A stretch of 64,000 bases of DNA from Sphingomonadales bacterium (GTDB lineage Bacteria; Pseudomonadota; Alphaproteobacteria; Sphingomonadales; Sphingomonadaceae), in the NCBI GenBank assembly GCA_016714795.1, contig JADKCA010000001.1, positions 372,001-436,000 of the forward strand, read 5' to 3'. The notes under the pieces are model-generated. The model saw only the letters and a list, made by a program, of their open reading frames with translations, ran no database searches and was not told where the DNA came from. Positions 1 to 8,589 of the stretch are shown one piece after another. The position numbers were made by a program, and so were the translations under genes. Position 1 is the first letter of the stretch. Every line of letters begins with the position of its first letter.

Positions 1-581
1 GGCGGCGGGGTGAAGGCAGAGCGGTGAACCGGCATCGCAATTCGCGCCGCGCTGCGCCATTGGGCCAAGACCGCAAGGCGGCCGAACGCATCTGATCCGC
101 TCGCCGCCACGATCCGCTCCGCCACTTCCTTCTGGAACATCAATGTCAGACTGGCCCAGCGCGGCGGCCAGCTTGCTCCGCCGAGCCAGCCGACAAGCAA
201 GGCCGTGCCGACATTATAGGGCAGGTTGGAGAGGATGTGCCCGCCTTCCGGCAGCACCTCTTCCAGCGGGATGGTCAGCGCATCACCCTCCACCACGCGC
301 AATTGTCCGGGAAAAGCCTCTGCCAGTTCTGCCAGCGCAGGCAGGCAGCGCCGGTCTCTCTCCACTACCGTCACCAGTGCGCCAGCGCGCAGCAACGCGC
401 GGGTGAGCCCGCCCGGGCCTGGCCCGACTTCGTAGACGTGCTGGCCCTGCAACGGACCGGGAATGGCGGCAATGCGGGACAGCAGCTGTTCGTCGAACAG
501 GAAATTTTGCCCCAATGCCTTTGACGCGGCGAGACCATGCGTGCGCACCGTCTCGCGAAGCGGCGGAAGGTTTATGCTCAC
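1..581 (-). CDS. rsmA: 16S rRNA (adenine1518-N6/adenine1519-N6)-dimethyltransferase, partial
   Basis: The reverse strand encodes the N-terminal 193 residues; the gene leaves the window at base 1. RsmA (KsgA) dimethylates two adjacent adenines in the 3' terminal helix of 16S rRNA during small-subunit maturation. Visible landmarks are the family LGQNFL segment near residue 22, the SAM-binding VGPGPGGLT motif and the catalytic NLPYNVGT motif. The start is a GTG whose GTGA overlaps the TGA of pdxA by four bases, so the two genes are probably translationally coupled. It is the last gene of the lptD-surA-pdxA-rsmA order known from many proteobacteria. Confidence 0.95.
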   Translation of the reverse strand, partial: MSINLPPLRETVRTHGLAASKALGQNFLFDEQLLSRIAAIPGPLQGQHVYEVGPGPGGLTRALLRAGALVTVVERDRRCLPALAELAEAFPGQLRVVEGDALTIPLEEVLPEGGHILSNLPYNVGTALLVGWLGGASWPPRWASLTLMFQKEVAERIVAASGSDAFGRLAVLAQWRSAARIAMPVHRSAFTPP

Positions 582-1606
582 TGTGTCAGCGGGGCGGGGC
601 AGGGTTGGTTGTGGCGCGCGCGACAATCGGTTGCGCTGGCAGCCATGCGGATGGCCGCGATCATGGCGCCAGGTTCGGCCAGGCCGCGCCCGGCTATGTC
701 GAACGCGGTGCCATGATCGGGGGAGGTGCGGACGATGGGCAGGCCAAGCGTCGTGTTCACGCCATCATCAAAATGCAGCGTTTTCAGCGGGATCAGCGCC
801 TGATCATGATAGAGGCACATGGCCACGTCATATTGCGCCCGCGCACGGGGGTGGAACATGGCATCAGCAGCGAAGGGGCCGGTTGCATCAATGCCTTCTT
901 CGCGCAGCTGCGCGATGGCGGGCGCGATGATCCTCTCTTCCTCATGACCCAACATGCCCTGTTCTCCCGCATGGGGATTGAAGCCGGCAAAGGCGAGGCG
1001 GGGATTTTCTATGCCGAAATTGCGGGCGAGCGACCGGGCGGTCACTCGCGCCTTGGCAAGCAGGAGGTCCACGCTCAGCAAATCTGCAACCATGGACAGC
1101 GGCACATGCGTGGTGATCGGCACGACGCGCAATGTGGGTCCGGCCAGCATCATCACGACATTATCCTTGGCCATGCCGCATCGTTCCGCGATGAATTCGG
1201 TCTGGCCGGGGTGGCTGAAGCCGATAGCCTGCAACTGCGATTTGGACACAGGGCCAGTGACCAACGCGGAGGCCGCGCCCGAGCGGGTCAGGCCGACCGC
1301 CATTTCCAGCGAATCGAGCGCACACCGGGCACCTTCCATGTCGGGATGGCCGGGGCGGATGTCTCTGCCATCGGCAACCTGAATGATCGGCAGGGCATCG
1401 CCGAAAACGCCCGCCGCGTCTGCCGGGTCGGTTATCCGGGCCAGCGGCCCGCGCCACACTGCCTCGATCGAGCCGATGTCTCCCACCGCAAAAAAGGCCG
1501 GCAGACGCTGCGTCGTTCGCGCAACCCAGGCTTTGGTGACGATTTCCGGCCCTACGCCCGCCGGGTCACCCAAAGAGATGGCGAGCGGAAGATCCGTGCA
1601 AGGCAA
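578..1606 (-). CDS. pdxA: 4-hydroxythreonine-4-phosphate dehydrogenase
   Basis: A 342-residue protein that performs the NAD-dependent oxidation and decarboxylation of 4-phosphohydroxy-L-threonine in pyridoxal 5'-phosphate synthesis (DXP-dependent route). Visible motifs are the N-terminal SLGDPAGVGPEI, VTGPVSK near residue 117, and the three expected metal-binding histidines at about H167 (THVPL), H212 (NPHAGE) and H267 (LYHDQALIP), followed by TSPDHGTAFDIAG. The start appears to be TTG at 1606: no ATG or GTG lies between it and the surA stop, and an AGGA sits about 12 bases upstream. It lies 13 bases after surA and overlaps rsmA by four bases. Confidence 0.95.
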   Translation of the reverse strand: MPCTDLPLAISLGDPAGVGPEIVTKAWVARTTQRLPAFFAVGDIGSIEAVWRGPLARITDPADAAGVFGDALPIIQVADGRDIRPGHPDMEGARCALDSLEMAVGLTRSGAASALVTGPVSKSQLQAIGFSHPGQTEFIAERCGMAKDNVVMMLAGPTLRVVPITTHVPLSMVADLLSVDLLLAKARVTARSLARNFGIENPRLAFAGFNPHAGEQGMLGHEEERIIAPAIAQLREEGIDATGPFAADAMFHPRARAQYDVAMCLYHDQALIPLKTLHFDDGVNTTLGLPIVRTSPDHGTAFDIAGRGLAEPGAMIAAIRMAASATDCRARHNQPCPAPLTQ

Positions 1607-1619
1607 GGCCGGTCCGATC

Positions 1620-2954
1620 CTATTTGAACTCGATCACGGCATCGCGCCGCAGATCGCGCAGCAGAATCTGTGCGCGCTTGGAAAGCCGTTCATTCTCGAA
1701 GCGGCTGCGCACATTTTCCGGATCGACACCGCTTTCCACCTGCGGCTCATCGCGGCCGCACAGTGTCAGCACGCGCACACCATCTTCAACCGAGCCGAAC
1801 GGCGTCGTGGATTCGCCGACCTGCATGGTCAGCAGCGCCTGAAGCAGCTGCGGCGGCAGCTCGCGTGCGGAGAGTTCATTGTCCACCACTTCGGCACCAA
1901 ATTGGCGTGCGACGCCTTCAGCGCCACCGCAACCGCCCATTTTGGATGTTGCATCGCCAAACGCCTTGATCTGGGCGTCCAGCTGTTCCTTGGTCGTGCC
2001 TGCCGCGATGGGCAGCGAAAGCTGGCGGAGCGAGAGCGTGGCATCGCGCGGGTCGGCCATCAGCACCTGCCGGACATCTGCCAGATAAAGGAGCGAGAGG
2101 CCGCCGGGCACTTCGATCGGGCCGACTAGCTGGCCAGGCTGCATGCCGAGCACGGCCTGCGCCATTGAATCAGGCAGAACAGCGGCCCGGACCCATCCCA
2201 GATCGCCGCCCTGAATGGCGGTCGAGGCCTCAGAGAACTGGCGGGCATAGGCCACGAAGGACGCACCCTGTTTCAGCTTCTCGACAATCTGTTCCATATT
2301 CCGGGCAACGTCAGGCAGCGATTCCGGCGTTGCTGCCAGATAGATTTCGCTCACCCGATATTCGGATTTGCCGCGATCCGCGTTGAGGCGGGCGATATAT
2401 TCATTCACTTCCGCATCGCTGACGTTGACGTCAATGTTGCGGCGGATGAGGCGGCTCCAGGCCATTTCGCCTTCAATCTGCCGCCGCATCGTCCGCGCGG
2501 ACGACCCGGCCTTGCGAAGATATTCGTCAAGCTGGTCGGGCGAGCGTTTGAAGTTGGTGGCGACGCGGGCAAAGGACTGATCGATCTCGGGGCGACCAAT
2601 CTCGATCTTGTTGGCTTTCGCTTCCTGAATCTGCAGCGTTTCGTCGATCAAGTTGCGGAACACCTGCAAGCGCAGCCGCTCTTTTTCGGCTTCATCAATG
2701 CGGCCGCCATTGGCCAGCAGAACCAGCGCAAGGCGATGATCAACATCGGTGCCTGTGATGATTTCCCCATTGATGACAACGGTCGGCTTGCGCAGCTTCG
2801 GATCGACCTTGCCCAAAGCGGACATGTCTGACGGAAGGTTGAGACCCATCGAGGGTGCCGCATTGTCATCACCGACGGTTTGTGCCGCAACCGGGCCGGT
2901 CGCGGTTGAGCCCATCAGGCAAAGGGCTGCAATCAAACCGGAATTCTTCTTCAT
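1620..2954 (-). CDS. surA: SurA-type periplasmic chaperone / peptidyl-prolyl isomerase
   Basis: A 444-residue exported protein with a Sec signal peptide over about the first 25 residues (KK followed by a hydrophobic run, ending near VAAQ). A SurA N-terminal chaperone region follows (about 55-175, beginning VVINGEIITGTDVD), then one well-formed parvulin domain (about 198-295) with the GGDLGWV motif at 249-255. A second, degenerate PPIase-like region fills the C-terminus. It escorts unfolded outer-membrane proteins, LptD being a classic client, and LptD is encoded immediately upstream. The single clear parvulin domain is common in alphaproteobacterial homologues; isomerase activity is inferred. 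Confidence 0.9.
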   Translation of the reverse strand: MKKNSGLIAALCLMGSTATGPVAAQTVGDDNAAPSMGLNLPSDMSALGKVDPKLRKPTVVINGEIITGTDVDHRLALVLLANGGRIDEAEKERLRLQVFRNLIDETLQIQEAKANKIEIGRPEIDQSFARVATNFKRSPDQLDEYLRKAGSSARTMRRQIEGEMAWSRLIRRNIDVNVSDAEVNEYIARLNADRGKSEYRVSEIYLAATPESLPDVARNMEQIVEKLKQGASFVAYARQFSEASTAIQGGDLGWVRAAVLPDSMAQAVLGMQPGQLVGPIEVPGGLSLLYLADVRQVLMADPRDATLSLRQLSLPIAAGTTKEQLDAQIKAFGDATSKMGGCGGAEGVARQFGAEVVDNELSARELPPQLLQALLTMQVGESTTPFGSVEDGVRVLTLCGRDEPQVESGVDPENVRSRFENERLSKRAQILLRDLRRDAVIEFK

Positions 2955-3028
2955 GTGCAGTGGTTCCCGAAAGTGACCAAGTTCGTCTTGCTATCGCCGC
3001 TGCCCTGAACGAATGCTGACACGCCTCT

Positions 3029-5296
3029 CTAGCGGCCCAGATTCTTGAAGGAAAGCCTTAACAGGTAGCTATTGCCACGCTTTGCATCTCCGGAATCGTC
3101 ATAGTCGCGCCGCCAGGTGAAGCTGAGCTTCAGGCAGTCATCCTCATAAGCAAGGCCGACGCGGTGACGCACGGGTTCAAACCCGTCGGCCAGCGTTGTC
3201 GGATCATCCTTCTTGCCGGTGAGGTCCACGATGGTCGATCCGAACACCGACCAGCGGCGCGCCAGCTGGAGGCGACCGCCCAGACGGATTTCTTCGCGAT
3301 CACGCAAATCTTCCAATGTGGGGCCGATATTGCGGTTCAGCCGGAGATAACCGAGCGTGGCATAGGTCTGGTCTGTCCCGAGCGTTGCATCGATTTCATT
3401 GCGGCGGATCGCCAGACTGTCCTTGTCGAGCCGGTAACGATGGGTGAGGCTTACATAGCGGCGATATTTGACCGTGGTCCGCCCGACAATATCGGATGTG
3501 CGGCTGGACAGCCCGGTGCCATCGGGAATGAGCGTGGCGCGATTGTTGAGCCGATAGCTCTGGCCGATATTGGATTGCAGGCTGAAACCGGGCAGATCAA
3601 GCGCCCAATCCAGCCCATAGGTCACGCGCGAACTGTCTTCCCAGCGATCATATCCGGGGAAGCGATTGAGTGCGAACAGGTTCGAATCTTCCAGATCGAC
3701 CGCGCGGGCATCTTCATTGGGCACGCGCAGATTGGGCGTGGCCGGTGTGGCGACCAGCTGGATGCGCGGCGTCAGCCTTTGCGTGCCGGTAAAAAGCGGC
3801 CCGATCAGCGGCCAGCGCATTTCGGCGGCCAATGCGCCGATGGCCCGCGCGTTCCAGCCTTTTGTGCCCTGATAAAGCGCGGTCGTGGTCGCCGCGACTT
3901 CATCCGAATGATAGGCATCGCCACGGGCATAGGCCGTGAACAGCAATTCCTGCCCCATGGGGGTCAGCCGCCGCATGTCCCACCGGGCAGAGGCAAAGCC
4001 GCGCTGCGTATCCTGCCCGTCGGTGCGGGCCACGGCAAGCGAGTTGAGCTGCACCTCGGCCCGGCCTCCGAACAGTTCTTCAAAGCGTTTGCGATAATCG
4101 ATCATCGGCAGAGCGATGGGGACAAGGCCCTGCTTTTCCGATGGCCGCAGCGTCTGGAACGCCCAGCCTGCGAAGGAGAAATAGCTGGTCCGCGAAATGC
4201 GCTGGATTTCTATGGTGTTACGCAACCGGTCATCGCGCGAAATATCATAGCGGCGCAGGAACGTCCGGTCGGTCACGGCCCGCAACGAGCCACGCAGGCT
4301 CCATTTGCGGGTGAACTGGAATTTTCCGGAGGCTTCCAGATAGCCGCGGAAATCGCGTTCCGGCGCCAATGTGGTGGTCGCGTTGGACAAGCGGGAGCTG
4401 TAGGTTGCAAAGCCGCCCACCTGAAACGCCCCGGTTTCGGTCAAATTCCGGTATTTGAGCTCAAGCGAAGGCATAACGTCTGTGTAGACGTGCGGCGTGA
4501 CCGTGAGATCCTTGTTCGGCGCAAGTTTGAAATAGACCGGGATCGAAAGTTCAAACCCGTTGGTGCGCGAATACTGGATGTCCGGGATCAGCAGGCCGGA
4601 GCCGCCCCGATCATCGGCCGGATGCGAAAAGCCGGGCAGGGCGATGAGCGGCAGGCCGAACAGCTCCAGCCGCGCGTTTTCATAGCTGATGCGGTTCTTG
4701 ACGGGATCATGCGTGACCTTGACTGCCGTGATGCGCCAGACCGGATCAACCGGGCATCCGGCATCATCCACCACCCGGCACGGCGTATAGGCTGCCCGTT
4801 CAAGCGAGGAGACGCCGTTCGTCCGCGTTCCGTTTGCCGCCACTAGCCTGCCGCCATCCGCCAGCACGATCAGCAGATTCTCAACCGCCCCGTCGCGCAA
4901 TGTGTCGGTCAGTTGCACGGTGTCGCCATAGGCCGTGTCACCTGCCGGCGTTGTCACGCGCACATTGCCGCGCGCCTCCACCTGACCGGTCTTGCGGGTC
5001 CAGCGGATTTCATCCGCCTGAAGCCTGTGCCCTTCGCGCGTCATCAGCACATTGCCGCGCGCGACAACAATGTCCTGCTCGCTGTCATAATCGAGCGCGT
5101 CGGCGGTGAAATCGACATCATAGGATGCGGGGGCAGGCTGTGCTTCAACCGGCGCGGGCGCATCCTGTGCGGCAAGCGGTGCGGCAAAAAGCACGAAGGG
5201 GAGCGCTGCTCCTGCAAGAAAACCGGTATGCCGCACAAAAATCCGTCTGTTGGAATGGACTGGACTGCCTATTGCACCGGACGCGTTGGAAGACAA
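3029..5296 (-). CDS. lptD: LPS-assembly protein LptD
   Basis: A 755-residue outer-membrane protein that receives lipopolysaccharide from the Lpt bridge and inserts it into the outer leaflet. The N-terminal periplasmic OstA-like beta-jellyroll is recognisable (about 62-165, with ADALDYDSEQDIVVARGNV and repeated G-N-V strands), followed by a cysteine pair at about C173 and C181 and a long beta-barrel ending LSFKNLGR. The longest frame begins with TTG at 5296. A GTG at 5236 would start directly at a compact signal peptide (RHTGFLAGAALPFVLFAAPL) and may be the real start. It heads the operon with surA, pdxA and rsmA, and is divergent from pepA. Confidence 0.93.
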   Translation of the reverse strand: MSSNASGAIGSPVHSNRRIFVRHTGFLAGAALPFVLFAAPLAAQDAPAPVEAQPAPASYDVDFTADALDYDSEQDIVVARGNVLMTREGHRLQADEIRWTRKTGQVEARGNVRVTTPAGDTAYGDTVQLTDTLRDGAVENLLIVLADGGRLVAANGTRTNGVSSLERAAYTPCRVVDDAGCPVDPVWRITAVKVTHDPVKNRISYENARLELFGLPLIALPGFSHPADDRGGSGLLIPDIQYSRTNGFELSIPVYFKLAPNKDLTVTPHVYTDVMPSLELKYRNLTETGAFQVGGFATYSSRLSNATTTLAPERDFRGYLEASGKFQFTRKWSLRGSLRAVTDRTFLRRYDISRDDRLRNTIEIQRISRTSYFSFAGWAFQTLRPSEKQGLVPIALPMIDYRKRFEELFGGRAEVQLNSLAVARTDGQDTQRGFASARWDMRRLTPMGQELLFTAYARGDAYHSDEVAATTTALYQGTKGWNARAIGALAAEMRWPLIGPLFTGTQRLTPRIQLVATPATPNLRVPNEDARAVDLEDSNLFALNRFPGYDRWEDSSRVTYGLDWALDLPGFSLQSNIGQSYRLNNRATLIPDGTGLSSRTSDIVGRTTVKYRRYVSLTHRYRLDKDSLAIRRNEIDATLGTDQTYATLGYLRLNRNIGPTLEDLRDREEIRLGGRLQLARRWSVFGSTIVDLTGKKDDPTTLADGFEPVRHRVGLAYEDDCLKLSFTWRRDYDDSGDAKRGNSYLLRLSFKNLGR

Positions 5297-5401
5297 TCCG
5301 CCGCTGCACGCTTTGACCCGCCCGCATGGCGGGCTAACAGGACATATTCGATTCGAAGGCGGTCCATTCGAGCCGCTCGCGCGATCAGGAGAATCCAGAC
5401 C

Positions 5402-6883
5402 ATGAAGATCAGCTTTGCCGCCACCGTGCCCGAACAGGCCGAAACCCTCGTCCTTCCTGTTGCGAAAGGCGCTGTGGCCGCTGTTTCCGTGCCCGCTGCG
5501 TCCGATCAGGATAATGGCACCCTTCGTGCGGCGGCTGCGGCCTCGCGGTTCGAAGGAGAGGCCGGGGGCGTGTTCGAAACTTTCCTGGCGGGCTCAGCCG
5601 GGTCCGTGCGCCGCATTGTGCTGGCGGGCGTAGGGCAGGCGAGCGCGGATGACCTGGAAAAGGCCGGTGCGGCGCTGGCCGCGAAATATCAATCTGCCGG
5701 CATTGCTGTACTGACGGTTGCGCTCGGCGCGCTGGCGATTGCGCCCTCGGCTGACGCGGTGGCCCGTTTTGCCAGCGCGCTGGTGCTGCGCAACTGGCGG
5801 CAGGACGCCTATCGCACCAAGCTGCCCGAAAAGCAGAAGCGCAGCCTTGTCGAAGCGGTGCTGGCCGGTGCGCCCGAAGGCAGCGAGGCGGCCTGGGCGC
5901 GGAGTGAAGCGATTGCCAAGGGCGTCCGCTTCACGCGCGAGCTTGTCACCGAACCGGCCAACATCCTGTATCCCGAAAGCTTCGTTGCGCGGTGCGAGGC
6001 GCTGCGGGAGCATGGCGTCCAGATCGACGTGCTGGGCCGCGCAGAAATGGAAGCGGCAGGCATGGGCGCGCTGCTGGGCGTGGCGCAGGGCTCGGTTCGG
6101 GAACCCAAGCTGCTTGTGATGCGCTGGGATGGTTCGGGCGGCACGCAGCCGACACCGCTGGTTTTTGTCGGCAAGGGCGTGACCTTTGATACGGGCGGCA
6201 TCTCGCTCAAGCCGCCAGCAGGCATGGAAGACATGAAATGGGATATGGGCGGGGCAGGGGCCGTCGCTGGCACCATGCTGGCGCTCGCCGCGCGCAAGGC
6301 CAAGGCGCATGTTGTCGGCGTGTGCGGGCTTGTGGAGAATATGCCCGATGGCAACGCACAGCGCCCCGGTGATGTCGTCACCTCCATGTCCGGCCAGACC
6401 ATCGAGGTGATCAACACCGATGCCGAAGGGCGTCTGGTGCTGTGCGATGCCATTACCTGGGTCCAGCGCAAGTTTGCGCCCACCGTGATCGTCGATCTGG
6501 CGACGCTGACAGGCGCGATGATCATTTCGCTGGGCAATGAATATGGCGGGCTCTTCTCCAATGATGACGGGCTGGCCGATCAGTTGCTGTCTTCCGGCAA
6601 GGCGTCGGGCGATCCGCTGTGGCGCTTCCCGCTGGGCGATGCCTATAACAAGCTGATCGACTCGCCGATTGCAGACATGAAGAATGTCGGCCCGCGTGAA
6701 GGCGGCTCCATCACCGCCGCGCAATTCATCCAGCGCTTCGTGGATGAGGGCGTGAAATGGGCGCATCTGGATATTGCCGGGATGGTCTGGGCGAGCAAGC
6801 CCGGCGCGGTGTGGGACAAGGGCGCGACCGGTTACGGCGTGCGCCTGCTCAATCAGCTGGTGGCGGACCATTTTGAGGGTTGA
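5402..6883 (+). CDS. pepA: Leucyl aminopeptidase (M17 cytosol aminopeptidase)
   Basis: A 493-residue cytosolic, dinuclear-metal aminopeptidase of the M17 family. The signature NTDAEGRL is at residues 338-345 (D340, E342 and R344 expected to act in metal binding and catalysis). The other metal and substrate residues K258, D263, K270 and D281 are present in GKGVTFDTGG, SLKP and KWDMGG. The start was chosen at the ATG preceded by AGGAGA; the open frame extends further upstream but only as a shadow of lptD. Some family members also bind DNA as XerC/D accessory proteins, which the sequence cannot show here. Confidence 0.96.
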   Translation: MKISFAATVPEQAETLVLPVAKGAVAAVSVPAASDQDNGTLRAAAAASRFEGEAGGVFETFLAGSAGSVRRIVLAGVGQASADDLEKAGAALAAKYQSAGIAVLTVALGALAIAPSADAVARFASALVLRNWRQDAYRTKLPEKQKRSLVEAVLAGAPEGSEAAWARSEAIAKGVRFTRELVTEPANILYPESFVARCEALREHGVQIDVLGRAEMEAAGMGALLGVAQGSVREPKLLVMRWDGSGGTQPTPLVFVGKGVTFDTGGISLKPPAGMEDMKWDMGGAGAVAGTMLALAARKAKAHVVGVCGLVENMPDGNAQRPGDVVTSMSGQTIEVINTDAEGRLVLCDAITWVQRKFAPTVIVDLATLTGAMIISLGNEYGGLFSNDDGLADQLLSSGKASGDPLWRFPLGDAYNKLIDSPIADMKNVGPREGGSITAAQFIQRFVDEGVKWAHLDIAGMVWASKPGAVWDKGATGYGVRLLNQLVADHFEG

Positions 6884-6900
6884 GCGGAGAGGGGGCTGGC

Positions 6901-7251
6901 ATGGGTAAGCTGAACACATTGCCGATCCTTTTCTCCATCCGCGCTGGAGCACTTGCACTGATCCTATGGGCGTCACCTGCGCGAGCCAGCGATTTTTCGG
7001 GCTTCAGCATTTATGTTCTGGCCATCGGGGCTGGTTTCGCAGCGGCGGGATTTCTTGTCGGCCTTGTGCTGGCAAGACTATTGCCGAATTGCTGGATGAC
7101 GTATCCCGTGCGCACGGCTGGCGCGGTTTTCGTGTTAGGGCTCTTGCTTTCGATGGCGTTGAAACCCTTTGCATTGGCGTTCTTGTGCGGACCAGCGCTG
7201 GTGACATGGGTGTTGGTGGCCAAGGGCAGACGGGATAGAAATGCGCGTTGA
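6901..7251 (+). CDS. Small membrane protein of unknown function
   Basis: A 116-residue protein dominated by hydrophobic segments: an N-terminal stretch that could be a signal sequence ending near SPARAS, a second helix (IYVLAIGAGFAAAGFLVGLV), and a long hydrophobic region that may form two helices, closing with a basic tail (KGRRDRNAR). I recognise no family. The ATG at 6901 follows a purine-rich GGAGAGGGGG; an upstream TTG at 6880 overlapping pepA is possible. It follows pepA by 17 bases and overlaps holC by 11 bases, so it probably belongs to the same transcript. Confidence 0.7.
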   Translation: MGKLNTLPILFSIRAGALALILWASPARASDFSGFSIYVLAIGAGFAAAGFLVGLVLARLLPNCWMTYPVRTAGAVFVLGLLLSMALKPFALAFLCGPALVTWVLVAKGRRDRNAR

Positions 7252-7663
7252 TTTCTACCATCTGACCGCGCTCCCCATCGCGCGCGCCTTGCCCGTGATT
7301 GCGGACAAGGTGCTGGCGTCTGGCCAGAAGCTAGCGGTGGTGGCGGATGATGAGGATCTGCTTGGCCAACTGGATGAGGCGCTGTGGACCTATCGCGCAG
7401 ACAGCTTCCTGCCGCATGGGCGCGAGGGGGATCAGCCGATCCTGCTCTGTGCGCCCGAGGGAGCAAAGGGCTATCCCTTCATCGCGTTGGCCGATGGCGT
7501 GTGGCGCGATGCGGCGCTGGGGCATGAGCGCGCATTCCATTTTTTCGATGAAACAAGCATTCAGGCGGCGCGCGAAGCTTGGAAATCGCTCAAGGATCGC
7601 GATGGCGTGGAGCGGCATTACTGGAAGCAGGATGAAGACGGACGCTGGAAGGATTTGACATGA
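7241..7663 (+). CDS. holC: DNA polymerase III subunit chi
   Basis: A 140-residue homologue of HolC, the clamp-loader accessory subunit that in gammaproteobacteria contacts single-strand-binding protein. Family landmarks are the N-terminal VDFYHLT, the central LWTYRADSFLPHG (matching the usual LWTF-x-SFLPH region) and a C-terminal AREAWKSLKDRDGVERHYWKQ. The length is typical. It sits immediately after pepA and a small membrane gene, and its stop overlaps the start of the following methyltransferase gene by four bases. pepA-holC adjacency is widespread in proteobacteria and supports the call. Confidence 0.92.
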   Translation: MRVDFYHLTALPIARALPVIADKVLASGQKLAVVADDEDLLGQLDEALWTYRADSFLPHGREGDQPILLCAPEGAKGYPFIALADGVWRDAALGHERAFHFFDETSIQAAREAWKSLKDRDGVERHYWKQDEDGRWKDLT

Positions 7664-8484
7664 GCAACGATGCACAGATTGATTACTGGAACGGTCGCGC
7701 GGGCGAAAAGTGGCGCGCGATGCAGGATGATCTGGATGCGATGCTGGCACCCGTCACTGCGGCGCTGATGGCGCGGGTGGGCGATGTTTCGGGGGCGGCG
7801 GTGCTCGATATCGGCTGCGGCACCGGGCAGACCTGCTTGCTGCTGCTGGACAAGGGTGCGGCGGTGACAGGGGTGGACGTCTCCGAACCGATGCTCGCGC
7901 TGGCGGGTGAGCGCACGGACGGTCGCGCGGCGCTGCACAAGGCGGATGCTTCCACATGGCGCGGCGATGCGCCGTTGGACATGGCCTTTTCGCGCTTTGG
8001 CGTGATGTTCTTTGATGATCCGCACGCCGCCTTCGCCAATATCGCGGCCAATCTGAATCCCGGCGCGCGGCTGTTGTTCGCCTGCTGGCGGCCTGCGAAG
8101 GATAATGAGTGGGTCAGCCGCCCGCTCGCCGTCCTCGCTCCGCTGATGCCGGATATGCCCGCGCCGGAACCCCATGCCCCCGGCCCCTTTGCTTTTGCCG
8201 ATAAGGATCGGCTGACGGGCATCCTCGAAGGCGCAGGCTTTGGCGATCTGCGGATCGAGCCGCTTGATTTCGATGTGACCTTGGCGCGGACGGGTGGCGT
8301 GGAAGCCGCGGCGCGCTTCACGCTCCAGATCGGTCCGGCAGCAGCGGCTCTGGCCGAACAGGAAGAGGCAGTGCGGGACTATGCGCGGACGCTGCTCGAA
8401 GACGCCCTGTCCAAGGGCGCACAGGCCGATGGCGCAGTGAAGCTGGGTGGAGCCATCTGGGTGGTGGAGGGGGTGCTGCGCTAG
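7660..8484 (+). CDS. Class I SAM-dependent methyltransferase
   Basis: A 274-residue protein with a class I SAM-binding fold of the UbiE/Methyltransf_11 type. Motif I is VLDIGCGTGQT near residue 47; an acidic strand-2 end (TGVDVS) and DMAFSRFGVMFFDDP follow, as in family members that act on small molecules. The substrate cannot be read from the sequence. It starts with ATG overlapping the holC stop (ATGA) and is the last gene of this plus-strand group; a strong hairpin lies between it and the convergent metC-like gene. Confidence 0.85.
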   Translation: MSNDAQIDYWNGRAGEKWRAMQDDLDAMLAPVTAALMARVGDVSGAAVLDIGCGTGQTCLLLLDKGAAVTGVDVSEPMLALAGERTDGRAALHKADASTWRGDAPLDMAFSRFGVMFFDDPHAAFANIAANLNPGARLLFACWRPAKDNEWVSRPLAVLAPLMPDMPAPEPHAPGPFAFADKDRLTGILEGAGFGDLRIEPLDFDVTLARTGGVEAAARFTLQIGPAAAALAEQEEAVRDYARTLLEDALSKGAQADGAVKLGGAIWVVEGVLR

Positions 8485-8505
8485 GGCGGGTTGATCTTAA
8501 AATTT

Positions 8506-8560
8506 CCGCTCATCCTGAGTAGCCATTTCGACAGGCTCAATGGCTACTCAGGATGAGCGG
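8506..8560. repeat. Perfect 21-bp inverted repeat (REP-like hairpin)
   Basis: Two 21-base arms (8506-8526 and 8540-8560), perfectly complementary, flank a 13-base loop containing TTCGACAGGCTCA. Similar sequences recur in this window near 32.5, 51.9, 54.8 and 56.8 kb, so this is a dispersed extragenic palindrome. It lies between two convergent genes and could also terminate transcription from both sides, although no long T-run follows. Confidence 0.9.
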
Positions 8561-8589
8561 ATCAATTCAAATTTGGCTGAGTCTCGCGC

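Noticed and set aside
4913..5401. Long N-terminal extension of pepA
   Set aside because: The extension overlaps lptD on the other strand; the ATG at 5402 has a strong AGGAGA and gives the normal family length.
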